From positions 1-64,000 of the forward strand of contig JBBSQL010000002.1 in assembly GCA_038257845.1 (NCBI GenBank): a stretch of DNA of 64,000 bases, read 5' to 3'. This stretch comes from JAFDXJ01 sp038257845. Lineage in GTDB: Bacteria > Bacteroidota > Bacteroidia > Chitinophagales > Chitinophagaceae. Shown piece by piece: positions 1 through 8,491 of the stretch; position 1 is the first letter of the stretch; the number at the start of each line of letters is the position of its first letter. Below the pieces are notes generated by a model. The model searched no databases and was not told the origin of the DNA. It worked only from the letters and a program-made list of their open reading frames with translations. The position numbers were made by a program, and so were the translations under genes.

Positions 1-518
1 GGTTGCAAACCATCTGCGGGATGTACCCATTCTTTGAAAATTTTATCCGGCGTTTCTTTCGCAACTCCTTCAATATCCACACCACCTTCAGTACTATACA
101 TAATTACATTCCTGCCCTTGGCGCGGTCCAGTAAAATGGATAAATAATATTCTTTGATTGGGTTTGGCCCGGGATAATAAACGTCCTGTGCTATAAGTAT
201 CTTATTCACTTTTTTCCCTGCTTCTCCTGTTTGAATGGTTACCAGTGTATGGCCCAAAATATTTTTAGCGATCGTTGAAATATCTTCCAAACTTTTTGCA
301 ACCGCAACGCCACGTTGTTCCGTGCCCACAATTTTTCCTTTACCTCTTCCGCCTGCATGAATCTGTGCTTTTACAACAGCAAAATTATTATTCGTCTGTG
401 TTTTTATCTGGCGATATGCTTCTTCAGCAGCCATCACATTATCAACAGCGATGCCTTCCTGAACGGGTACATTATATTTCTTCAATAATTCCTTGGACTG
501 GTATTCATGCAAATTCAT
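1..518 (-). CDS. sucC: Succinyl-CoA synthetase (ADP/GDP-forming) beta subunit, N-terminal part (cut by window edge)
   Basis: Reading the minus strand from the ATG at 516-518 gives MNLHEYQSKELLKKYNVPVQ, the characteristic start of the SucC ATP-grasp domain. It is followed by the nucleotide-binding stretch VKAQIHAGGRGKGK and, near residues 128-148, YYLSILLDRAKGRNVIMYS. About 172 codons are visible and the C-terminal part, including the CoA-ligase domain, lies outside the window. With the alpha subunit SucD it interconverts succinyl-CoA and succinate with substrate-level phosphorylation in the TCA cycle. A one-mismatch -7 box (TATCTTCG on the minus strand, 536-543) sits 18 bases upstream of the start. 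Identification is secure from the N-terminal motif alone. Confidence 0.95.
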   Translation of the reverse strand, partial: MNLHEYQSKELLKKYNVPVQEGIAVDNVMAAEEAYRQIKTQTNNNFAVVKAQIHAGGRGKGKIVGTEQRGVAVAKSLEDISTIAKNILGHTLVTIQTGEAGKKVNKILIAQDVYYPGPNPIKEYYLSILLDRAKGRNVIMYSTEGGVDIEGVAKETPDKIFKEWVHPADGLQ

Positions 519-559
519 AGTTTCATTTTATGTTGCGAAGATAAGTAAAGAATATTTTC

Positions 560-2599
560 TTACCATATCCTTACACGAAGACTATCGGGAATAAACATTT
601 TATTATTTGGTTGCACATTGAATGTTTCATAAAATGCATCTACATCGGAGAACGGCCCGTTCACCCGGTATTTTGCCGGAGAATGAACATCTGTCAAAAG
701 CCTGTTGCGCAATGATTCATCCCTTGTATGGCCCAGCCAGCCTAAAGAATAACCCAGGAAAAATCTTTTGGCGGGGCTTAGTCCGGCTATGGGTTTATTA
801 TTTTTATATTGATCCGTTTTTTTAAATGCATCCCAGCCTAAAACAATTCCTCCCAGGTCTGCAATATTTTCACCCAATGTGGCTTTGCCATTTATATGCA
901 TAGAATCAACGGGCATATAGCCTGAAAACTGGTCGATCATTTTTTTGGAACGGGCATTGAAATTTTCTGCATCCTGCTTCGACCACCAGTCTTTTAAATT
1001 TCCATCCGCATCATATTGCCTGCCTTCATCATCAAAACCATGTGTGATTTCATGGCCAATTGTTGATGCAGCGGCATAGCCATAAACAGTTGCATCATCC
1101 AGTTCGCTATCCATATAACCGGGAACAGTAAATATTCCTGCGGGCAAAACAATTTCATTATTGGATGGATCGTAATAGGCATTATAGGTTTGTGGAAACA
1201 TATCCCACTCATCTTTATTTACTGGTTTGCCAAGTTTGTCAATCTCGTAATTATGCCAGAATGTGGCCACATTGGCCAGGTTTGCCACATAGCTTTCTGT
1301 GCCGATCTTCATCGCAGAAAAATCTTTCCACTTATCAGGATAACCTACTTTTTTATGAATAGCAGCGAGTTTTGCAAGAGCTTTTTGTTTGGTGCTGTCG
1401 CTCATCCAGTCCAGTTTTTCTATATGTTCTTTAAAAGCGGTACGGATATTTTCCACTAAATCAGAATAGCGTTGTTTGGCTTTTTCGTCAAAATATTTTT
1501 TTACATATAGTTGTCCCATTAATTCGCCCATTGCCCTTTCTTCACTATTGATTGCACGTTTCCACCTGGGTTGTCTTTCTTTAGCGCCGGAAAATAATTT
1601 ACCAAAATCAAATGATTCATTACCAAAAGCATCCGGTAATGCACCGGCAAAATTTTGTGCAGTATTATATTTTAAATAAGCTTTCCATGTGTTCAAAGGT
1701 TCTGATGATAAAAGTTTTCCTGCTTCTGTATAATATTCCGGCTGGCCAATAATTACAGAATCTGCTTTTTCCACACCGAATAGCTGCATATAATTTTTCC
1801 AGTCAATAGATGAAGAAACTTTATTCAAATCTGTTACGGCAAATTTGTGATAATTCGCATACGGATCGCGCAGGTCTTCGAGTTTGCGGTGCGATGCGGC
1901 CATTTTTGTTTCCATTGCCATAATGGCATTGGCATCTTTCGCTGATTGCATCGTGTCTTCACCGAGCATGGAAAGTGTTTTCGCAATATGTTTTACATAC
2001 GCTTCGCGAATATTTTTTGTGGATGCATCCGTTTTAAAATAATATTCCCTGTCTGGTAAACCTAATCCTGTTTGCCACATTTGAAGGGCATACATAGAAC
2101 TGTTTTTTGCATCCTGTCTTACACTAAAATCTATAGGGCCATCTACCCCAATGACTGCAAGATCAGCCATCGTTTTTTGCAAAGAAGGCACATCCGTAAT
2201 GGCATTAATTTTATCTAAATATGGTTGAATCGGTTGAATGCCGAGTTGTTCAATTTTAGCAGAATCCATAGCTGTTTTCCAGAAGTCGCCGATCTTCTGA
2301 TCCGCTGTACCCTGCGCTGCATTTGCCTTTGCGGCATTGTCAGCAATTTCCTTCAAGCGATTTTGATTTTCCTGGATCACTAATGCTCCAATTCCCCAGG
2401 AACTTTGATCAGCCGGAATAGGATTATTTTTTATCCACCCGCCATTGGCATAATCAAAAAAATCGTCTGCCGGATTTACCGTTGTATCCATATTGGAAGC
2501 CAGCACATCTTTTTTTACCACAGTTTCACTGGTGTTTGTTTTGCAGGAAATAATTCCTGAAAATATAATTGCCAATGGAAGAACGAATTTATAAGTCAT
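560..2599 (-). CDS. M13 family zinc metallopeptidase, lipoprotein (PepO/neprilysin-like)
   Basis: The 679-residue product has the family's usual length and both M13 zinc signatures: HEITH at residues 516-520 (two His ligands and the catalytic Glu) and GENIADLGG around 576-584, whose Glu577 is the third zinc ligand. The N-terminal M13 domain starts with the typical DDFFDYANGGWIKNNPIP segment (residues 45-62). A type II signal peptide ends in a lipobox-like IISC with Cys19, so the enzyme is probably lipid-anchored in the periplasm or on the outer membrane. The family cleaves short peptides; the substrate cannot be told from sequence. It stands alone, divergent from the ketosynthase cluster, with a 186-bp gap between them. 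Confidence 0.95.
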   Translation of the reverse strand: MTYKFVLPLAIIFSGIISCKTNTSETVVKKDVLASNMDTTVNPADDFFDYANGGWIKNNPIPADQSSWGIGALVIQENQNRLKEIADNAAKANAAQGTADQKIGDFWKTAMDSAKIEQLGIQPIQPYLDKINAITDVPSLQKTMADLAVIGVDGPIDFSVRQDAKNSSMYALQMWQTGLGLPDREYYFKTDASTKNIREAYVKHIAKTLSMLGEDTMQSAKDANAIMAMETKMAASHRKLEDLRDPYANYHKFAVTDLNKVSSSIDWKNYMQLFGVEKADSVIIGQPEYYTEAGKLLSSEPLNTWKAYLKYNTAQNFAGALPDAFGNESFDFGKLFSGAKERQPRWKRAINSEERAMGELMGQLYVKKYFDEKAKQRYSDLVENIRTAFKEHIEKLDWMSDSTKQKALAKLAAIHKKVGYPDKWKDFSAMKIGTESYVANLANVATFWHNYEIDKLGKPVNKDEWDMFPQTYNAYYDPSNNEIVLPAGIFTVPGYMDSELDDATVYGYAAASTIGHEITHGFDDEGRQYDADGNLKDWWSKQDAENFNARSKKMIDQFSGYMPVDSMHINGKATLGENIADLGGIVLGWDAFKKTDQYKNNKPIAGLSPAKRFFLGYSLGWLGHTRDESLRNRLLTDVHSPAKYRVNGPFSDVDAFYETFNVQPNNKMFIPDSLRVRIW

Positions 2600-2785
2600 G
2601 GTTGAAAATTTAGGCAGCTAATGTAAGAAAGAATCAATATTCTTACTGGTTTTTTTGATAGGTGGAAAAAATGAAAACTCCAATTTTAAATTTTTTCTTC
2701 ATTGAAGGCAATAAGAAAAATATTTTTAAAAAAAATTGTCGAAAAGTTAAATTTTTAAAAATTAATTTTATCTTCATCGAACCTT

Positions 2786-3838
2786 ATGAGCGCCAATTTC
2801 AATAAACCCTTTAAAAATGTTGCCATTACCGGTTCAGCTTCAGCTTTCCCTGAAGGTGGTATTTGGATGCATAACAATGATATTCATGCATTGATCTTTG
2901 GCTCCGCCTGGAAGGAAAAAATGCTGGAGAAAAAATTAGATCCCGATTATTATAAAACTGTTCTTGGTTTTGAAAACAGGTTTTGGGTGCATACACCCGG
3001 CAAGCCGGTGCTTCATACAGAGTTGACTTCTGCCGACCTTATGCTGAAAGCTGCTGAAATGGCCATTGCCGACAGTGGTATTGCAAAAGATGATATAGAT
3101 TTTATTATTACGGTTACGATTACATCGCCGCGCTATTCCACTTCCATGGGTCCCTACATTGCAGGCAAATTGGGCATTAATGCACCGGCTATTGAAATGA
3201 AATCCGGCTGTGCCTCCAATATTTTTTCCATCATTCTTGCTGCGCAAATGATACAAAGCGGCGCGAGAAATGTATTGATCACTTGTGGAGAAACGATCAC
3301 CAAAATTTTAAAACTCAATCCCCGTATGGCTTATGCCGGCGGTGATGCGGGCGCAGCAGTAATTATTTCAAGGACCGATGATTCGCATAAGGGTATTTTA
3401 TCATCTTATATAAATAGTAATGGAAGTTTCAGCGGCCACATGGGCGTTCCCGGTTTATTACCGCCCAATCAATCTGACATAGACAATGAAAACTATTTTT
3501 TGGAATATAGTGATGCCGCCGAAGATTTTTTAAATAATGCCTGGGCAGAAACGCCCGGAATTTTATATAAATCTGCGGAAATTTCATCTAAAGACATTGA
3601 TTGTTTTATACCGCATCAGGTGAATAAGAAAAGAACAGAATTCGGCGCTGCTGCGGCAAATATTCCTTTGGATAAAACGGTAAATATTATTAATAAAATA
3701 GCCAACTGCGCTTCAGCAGGTGTATTACTGGCCCTGGATGATGCCCGTAAAAACCATGCTTGTAAAAAAGACAAAACATTGATGCTTTTATCTGCAGGAG
3801 GTGGAATTTCATGGGGTGGATTAATAATTAAAACTTAA
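2786..3838 (+). CDS. KASIII-like (FabH-type) 3-oxoacyl synthase, first paralogue
   Basis: A 350-residue thiolase-fold condensing enzyme. The Cys-His-Asn triad of FabH-type enzymes is recognisable: Cys142 in KSGCASN, His277 in FIPHQVN and Asn307 in NCASAG; a glycine-rich C-terminus (SAGGGISWGG) closes the active site. The family joins an acyl-CoA starter to a malonyl-type extender by decarboxylative Claisen condensation. It is the first of six same-strand genes (second KASIII, SDR, acyl ligase, CCR homologue, MBOAT), with only 8 bp to the next gene, so it is probably a pathway enzyme rather than the housekeeping FabH. The start is preceded by an AT-rich stretch with a TATCTTCA near-match to the -7 element. 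Starter specificity is unknown. Confidence 0.88.
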   Translation: MSANFNKPFKNVAITGSASAFPEGGIWMHNNDIHALIFGSAWKEKMLEKKLDPDYYKTVLGFENRFWVHTPGKPVLHTELTSADLMLKAAEMAIADSGIAKDDIDFIITVTITSPRYSTSMGPYIAGKLGINAPAIEMKSGCASNIFSIILAAQMIQSGARNVLITCGETITKILKLNPRMAYAGGDAGAAVIISRTDDSHKGILSSYINSNGSFSGHMGVPGLLPPNQSDIDNENYFLEYSDAAEDFLNNAWAETPGILYKSAEISSKDIDCFIPHQVNKKRTEFGAAAANIPLDKTVNIINKIANCASAGVLLALDDARKNHACKKDKTLMLLSAGGGISWGGLIIKT

Positions 3839-3846
3839 AAAAAGAC

Positions 3847-4848
3847 ATGCAAAATTGCGGCGTAAAAATTATTGGCTTTGGCGCTTTTCTGCCCGGTGAA
3901 CCCGTCACCAATGAAGACCTGAAAAAAAAATATGATTTTGATTTTGATCCCGTAAAACATGAAGCAGTCACAGGTATCCGTTCCAGGCATTATGGAGATA
4001 AAAATACTGCTACCAGCGATATTGCCGCCGCTGCTGGAATACAGGCATTGGAGAGAGCAGGAATAAAAGCATCACAATTAGACAGAATCATTCTCGGAAC
4101 GCAAACTGCAGATTATATAAATACAGCAGCTTCCTGCAATGTGCAACAAATTTTAGGTGCTACTTGTCCCGTTGCTGATACGACTGCATCCTGTTCAAGT
4201 TTTATGTATGCACTCGATTTCGGCATTCGTTGTGTGATGACGGGAATGGAATATGTATTAGTGATCGGCGCAGATATGAAATCAAGATCTGTACGCAGGA
4301 ATGACCCAGTCTTTTTACCTATATTCAGTGATGGTGGCGGAGCAGTACTTCTCACCAAGTGTAATGCCGGCGAGGGTTTCCTCGGAATAGAATTATGGGC
4401 GGATGGAAGTGGTATTGAACAATTATATGTACCGGCTGGTGGAAGTAAAATGCCCGCATCACATGAAACAATTGATAATGACCTGCATGGCACAGTAATG
4501 AAAATGACCGGGAAAGAATTGGCTGAAAGTGCTGCAGGGAAAATGTCCGAACTCGCTTTGAATGTTTGTGCGATTAATAATGTTGATATAAAAGATGTGG
4601 ATGTTTTTATTCCGCATCAGGCCAATTTATATATTATGAAGAAAGCAGCCGATGCATTGAATATTCCGCATGAAAAAATGGAAGTATCTATTCGTGAAGT
4701 GGGAAATTGTATAGCTGGCACATTGCCCATCACACTAAATCATGCCTATGAACATGGAAAATTAAAGCCCGGCGCACTTGTATTATTAACTGCTGCCGGC
4801 GCAGGATTTACAGGTGGCGCTGCATTATATAAAGTACCCGCTGCATAA
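3847..4848 (+). CDS. KASIII-like (FabH-type) 3-oxoacyl synthase, second paralogue
   Basis: A 333-residue FabH-type ketosynthase with an intact triad: Cys116 (DTTASCSSFMYA), His257 (FIPHQAN) and Asn287 (REVGNCIAGTLP). This arrangement is close to the classical FabH pattern and closer than its upstream neighbour. It begins 8 bp after the first KASIII gene and ends 12 bp before an SDR gene, so co-expression is very likely. Two adjacent, clearly diverged KASIII genes suggest either two successive condensations or a heterodimer; both copies keep all three catalytic residues, so neither looks like an inactive chain-length factor. The extender and starter units are not deducible from sequence. Confidence 0.88.
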   Translation: MQNCGVKIIGFGAFLPGEPVTNEDLKKKYDFDFDPVKHEAVTGIRSRHYGDKNTATSDIAAAAGIQALERAGIKASQLDRIILGTQTADYINTAASCNVQQILGATCPVADTTASCSSFMYALDFGIRCVMTGMEYVLVIGADMKSRSVRRNDPVFLPIFSDGGGAVLLTKCNAGEGFLGIELWADGSGIEQLYVPAGGSKMPASHETIDNDLHGTVMKMTGKELAESAAGKMSELALNVCAINNVDIKDVDVFIPHQANLYIMKKAADALNIPHEKMEVSIREVGNCIAGTLPITLNHAYEHGKLKPGALVLLTAAGAGFTGGAALYKVPAA

Positions 4849-4860
4849 AATAATTAATGA

Positions 4861-5619
4861 ATGGATAAAACTTTAACAGGGAAAAAAGTATTAATCACCG
4901 GAGCAGGGCGGGGCATCGGTCATGCAATTGCAAGATCGTTATTGGAAAATGGCGCATCCGTCATTGCTGTTTCAAGAACACCAGAAAAACTGGGCGATCT
5001 TTTAAATTCTATACAAACTAAAAATCTGCAATGTTGGTCTTTTGATATTTCTACAGAAAAAGGTCAGCATTTACTTATTGAAAAATTGAACGAAACCGGT
5101 TACCCGCATGTCGTTATCAATAATTTAAATGTTCCTTCACCAAAGAAAAGAATAATCAATTTTTCGAAGAAAGAATTGTCTGAAAATTTCACGATCAATA
5201 TGGACCATCTTTTTGCGATCATGGAAAAAACCGTGCTGTTTCAACGCGCAGAAAAATTTGGGCGATGGATTGGTATTAGCTCAATGGCTGCGCATACTGC
5301 TATACCAGGTCAGTCTTTATATGCTGCACAAAAATCCATGATGGAATCTTTCTTTATGAACCTGGCAGTGGAAGAAGGTAAATATGGAATTACTTCAAAC
5401 ATTGTGTGTCCTGGTTTTATTGATACTCCTTCCGTGAGGGAAAGAATGTCGAATGAAATTATTGAAAAAATGTCTGTTACAAATGTTTTAAAACGCGCCG
5501 GTACACCGGAAGAAGTGGCAGCCGCCGTTACTTTTTTTGCATTGCCGTCTTCTTCCTATATAACGGGAGTTGTGTTGCCGGTTTCAGGTGGCTCTAACCT
5601 TGCCTGGCATTTTACCTGA
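4861..5619 (+). CDS. Short-chain dehydrogenase/reductase (FabG-like ketoreductase)
   Basis: A 252-residue classical SDR. The Rossmann signature TGAGRGIG lies at residues 13-20, the catalytic Ser at 140/141 (ISSMAAH), Tyr154 and Lys158 in YAAQK, and the C-terminal VLPVSGGSN motif is typical of FabG-like enzymes. The usual NNAG motif is replaced by NNLN (88-91), followed by a proline-containing loop, which may alter substrate or cofactor fit. Its position right after two ketosynthases makes reduction of a beta-ketoacyl thioester to the beta-hydroxyacyl form the natural guess. The downstream ligase starts 22 bp after this stop. Confidence 0.9.
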   Translation: MDKTLTGKKVLITGAGRGIGHAIARSLLENGASVIAVSRTPEKLGDLLNSIQTKNLQCWSFDISTEKGQHLLIEKLNETGYPHVVINNLNVPSPKKRIINFSKKELSENFTINMDHLFAIMEKTVLFQRAEKFGRWIGISSMAAHTAIPGQSLYAAQKSMMESFFMNLAVEEGKYGITSNIVCPGFIDTPSVRERMSNEIIEKMSVTNVLKRAGTPEEVAAAVTFFALPSSSYITGVVLPVSGGSNLAWHFT

Positions 5620-5641
5620 TTTAAAAAATACAAAAACTTTT

Positions 5642-7195
5642 ATGATTACAACTTTTCCTCAAATTCTCTCATACCGCGCAAAAACACATCCAGGAAGAAC
5701 TGCGTATATTTTTAATGAGCAGGTTTTTTCTTATAAAAATTATTTTGAAAAATCTGTAGAAGCTGTACATTATTTAAAATCGTTGGAGCTCAAAAAAGGT
5801 GACCGCTTTGGTATCCTGGATTTTAATAACCCGTATGTCATACACTTAATATCAGGTGCCATGCTTGCCGGAATTATTCCTGTATGCATCAATTGGCGCA
5901 CCATGCCGGATGAACTTTTATTTGTTTTAAAAGATGCGGGTATTGACAATTTTTTTTATGGTGCTGCATTTCAAAAATTGATTGATGCTACACAGTTCCC
6001 GCAAAATGTGCAGGTAAATGAAATAGAAAAAATAAGTTTTGAAATTAAATGTGCAGATGAAATAATGCCTGGTAAAATGAATATCAAAGAAGATGATATT
6101 TGCACACTGCTCTACACTTCCGGCACCACGGGAAATCCAAAAGGTGTAATGCTGACGTATAGAAATTTGTTTACCTGTTATCAGTTATGCGTTTCTGATT
6201 CACCTTCATTTGGCCCTGATACGCGAAATCTCGTATGCGGTCCTATGTATTCTATTTTTGGCTTTGGCGCTTTTTTCGCAGGAATTTATGCAGGTTGCAC
6301 CAATGTTTTATTAATGATGTTTGATGCGGGAATGGTTTGTAAAAATTTGGTGCAACATAAAGTGTCCAATGCCTTGCTCATCCCGGCCATGTTCCCGTTG
6401 ATCTTAAAAATAGAAGGTATTGATAAAATGGATTTCAGTTCGCTGAAACATATACAGTACGGGGGTTCTCCTGTATCCGGTAAAATTTTGCAACAAATGA
6501 AAAATATTTTTCATTGCTTTTTTACACAAGTGTATGGCCTCACAGAAAGTGGTGGTGTTGGTACAGCACTGCGCTATGATGACCATGAAGATGCTTTGAA
6601 AGGAAATGACATTTCAAAAAACATAAAATTATTTTCAGCAGGTAAAAATGGAATTGGTATTGACATAAAAATCAATGAACCTGAATACAATGATGTTTAC
6701 AAATATGAAACCGGTGAAATATTGATTCGCGGGGAAAATATAGCAAAAGGTTATTGGAATATGCCGCAACAAACTGCACAAACATTTGATGAAAACGGCT
6801 GGCTGCACACAGGCGATGTAGGTTACATCAATGAAGATGGTTACTTGTTTTTAGTGGACCGCATGAATGATAAAATAGTATGCAAAGGCGTAAATATTTA
6901 TCCCGCGGAAATAGAAAAAGTGTTGATGCACTTTCCCGGCTTTACTGAAGTTGCTGTAATCGGTGTGCCGGATGAAAAAGCCGGCGAAGCAATTTGCGCC
7001 ATTGCTGTTTGCAAAGATGAAAGTATTTCACTTGAAACTTTGCAAAAATGGTGTGAAGGAAAATTAGCGCTTCATAAAATCCCAAAGCGATTAGAAAAAG
7101 CGGATGCTTTACCACGTAACCCAACTGGAAAAGTATTGCGAAGAATTTTACGCGAACCATTCTGGCACTATGAAAAAAGAAAAATTAAGGGCTGA
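5642..7195 (+). CDS. Class I adenylate-forming acyl-CoA/acyl-ACP ligase
   Basis: A 517-residue ANL-superfamily enzyme with all core motifs: YTSGTTGNPKG (P-loop), YGLTESGG, HTGDVGYINEDG, VDRMNDKIVCKGVNIYPAEI (hinge) and the catalytic C-terminal Lys in PRNPTGKVLRR. It activates a carboxylic acid as the adenylate and transfers it to CoA or a carrier thiol. An in-frame upstream ATG at 5570 exists but would overlap the SDR gene by 50 bases and add residues unlike the family; MITTFPQILSYRA at 5642 is the normal ligase start. In this cluster it may load the starter acid or re-activate a product. Substrate chain length is unknown. Confidence 0.9.
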   Translation: MITTFPQILSYRAKTHPGRTAYIFNEQVFSYKNYFEKSVEAVHYLKSLELKKGDRFGILDFNNPYVIHLISGAMLAGIIPVCINWRTMPDELLFVLKDAGIDNFFYGAAFQKLIDATQFPQNVQVNEIEKISFEIKCADEIMPGKMNIKEDDICTLLYTSGTTGNPKGVMLTYRNLFTCYQLCVSDSPSFGPDTRNLVCGPMYSIFGFGAFFAGIYAGCTNVLLMMFDAGMVCKNLVQHKVSNALLIPAMFPLILKIEGIDKMDFSSLKHIQYGGSPVSGKILQQMKNIFHCFFTQVYGLTESGGVGTALRYDDHEDALKGNDISKNIKLFSAGKNGIGIDIKINEPEYNDVYKYETGEILIRGENIAKGYWNMPQQTAQTFDENGWLHTGDVGYINEDGYLFLVDRMNDKIVCKGVNIYPAEIEKVLMHFPGFTEVAVIGVPDEKAGEAICAIAVCKDESISLETLQKWCEGKLALHKIPKRLEKADALPRNPTGKVLRRILREPFWHYEKRKIKG

Positions 7196-7228
7196 ATATT
7201 TATTAAACAATGACCAAAAAAACACAAT

Positions 7229-8437
7229 ATGCAACTAATTGAATTGGGAAAATTACCACCACTAAATGAGATCCCTGAAAAAATGTACGCGCAGGTATTA
7301 CGCGCAAACCGTTACGGGCCGCCAATTACAGCTTATCAAATGGAAGAAGTGAATGTGCCATCTATAGGTGATGATGAAGTATTGATCGGCGTGAAAGCAG
7401 CCGGGCTTAATTTTAATTCTGTGTGGGCAGCAACCGGTTATCCAATGGACATGATTGAAGTGATGCATTTGCGCAAAGAGTCTGCAGATGATTTTATGAT
7501 CGCCGGGAGCGATTGTTCCGGCATAGTTTATAAAATTGGCAAAAATGTTTCGCGCGTAAAAATTGGTGATGAAATTGTGGTGCAGGCGGGCTGGTATGAC
7601 ATGCAGGAGCCCTGGATCAAAAATGGGGGAGACCCATGTTTTGCAAAAACTGCAAGAGCCTGGGGTTATGAAACAAGCTGGGGCTCATTTGCTCAATTCT
7701 GCAAAGTGAAAGAAATGCAATGTTTTCCAAAACCTAAAAATATTTCCTGGGATGAAGCGGCAGTTTATATGTTATCAGGCGCAACAGTATATAGAATGCT
7801 TTTTAAATATCCGCCACATATAGTCACGCCAGGAGATGTTGTAATGATATGGGGCGGCGCCGGTGGCTTGGGTTCCATGGCCATTCAACTTGTAAAAATG
7901 GCCGGTGGCATTCCATTGGCAATTGTGAATTCAAAAGATAAAGAAAATTACTGTGCTTCCATGGGGGCATTGACTATAAATAGAAACGATTTTACGCATT
8001 GGGGTTCATTGCCGCAGGGTTCATTAATGCCAGACACGCAGGATATCTGGCGCAACCATGCAAAATTATTTTTTAAAAAAATATTGGAACTTACCGGAGG
8101 CAAATTACCACGGATCGTGCTGGAACATCCCGGTGAATCTACTATGCCAACATCTTTGTTTGCTTGCGATAAAGAGGGAATGGTTGTTACCTGCGCGGGC
8201 ACCACAGGTTATCTCGCAACATTTGATGTGCGTTATTTATGGCTGCAGCGTAAGCGCATACAAGGCTCGCATTTTGCAAACCCGGATGATTGTGGGGAAT
8301 TGAATCAATTGATTATTGATAGGAAAATAAAACCTGTTTTATCTGAAACCGTTTCATTGCCTGAACTTCCAATGGCGCTTCAGAAAATGTATGACAACAC
8401 GCATAAGGGAAATACAGCAATACGAATTGGTTATTAA
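7229..8437 (+). CDS. Crotonyl-CoA carboxylase/reductase family protein (MDR superfamily)
   Basis: A 402-residue medium-chain dehydrogenase/reductase whose whole length follows the CCR pattern: N-terminal LGKLPPLNEIPEKMYA, NFNSVWA (61-67), AGSDCSGIV, NGGDPCF, WGYETSWGSFAQF (145-157), nucleotide-binding WGGAGGLGS (208-216), LEHPGEST, CAGTTGY, TFDVRYLW and QGSHFAN (345-351). Family enzymes reductively carboxylate crotonyl-CoA or longer enoyl-CoA to ethylmalonyl- or alkylmalonyl-CoA with NADPH and CO2. The residues known to hold CO2 in characterised CCRs (an Asn in the NxxVW region, Glu after the aromatic in WGYE, and His in GSHF) appear kept. Next to KASIII genes it could supply an unusual branched extender unit. 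Zinc ligands are absent. Confidence 0.88.
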   Translation: MQLIELGKLPPLNEIPEKMYAQVLRANRYGPPITAYQMEEVNVPSIGDDEVLIGVKAAGLNFNSVWAATGYPMDMIEVMHLRKESADDFMIAGSDCSGIVYKIGKNVSRVKIGDEIVVQAGWYDMQEPWIKNGGDPCFAKTARAWGYETSWGSFAQFCKVKEMQCFPKPKNISWDEAAVYMLSGATVYRMLFKYPPHIVTPGDVVMIWGGAGGLGSMAIQLVKMAGGIPLAIVNSKDKENYCASMGALTINRNDFTHWGSLPQGSLMPDTQDIWRNHAKLFFKKILELTGGKLPRIVLEHPGESTMPTSLFACDKEGMVVTCAGTTGYLATFDVRYLWLQRKRIQGSHFANPDDCGELNQLIIDRKIKPVLSETVSLPELPMALQKMYDNTHKGNTAIRIGY

Positions 8438-8491
8438 TATTTTTTTTTAAATATTTTCAAAGCGATATTTATGAAATAAAATAACTGCTGC

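Noticed and set aside
5570..5641. Earlier start for the acyl ligase
   Set aside because: It would overlap the SDR coding region by 50 bases and encode an atypical MCCRFQ start; the ATG at 5642 gives the standard ligase N-terminus.
7229..8437. Ordinary quinone oxidoreductase or zinc alcohol dehydrogenase
   Set aside because: No zinc-binding cysteines are present and the full set of CCR-specific segments (NGGDPCF, WGYETSWGSFAQF, TFDVRYLW, QGSHFAN) is found.
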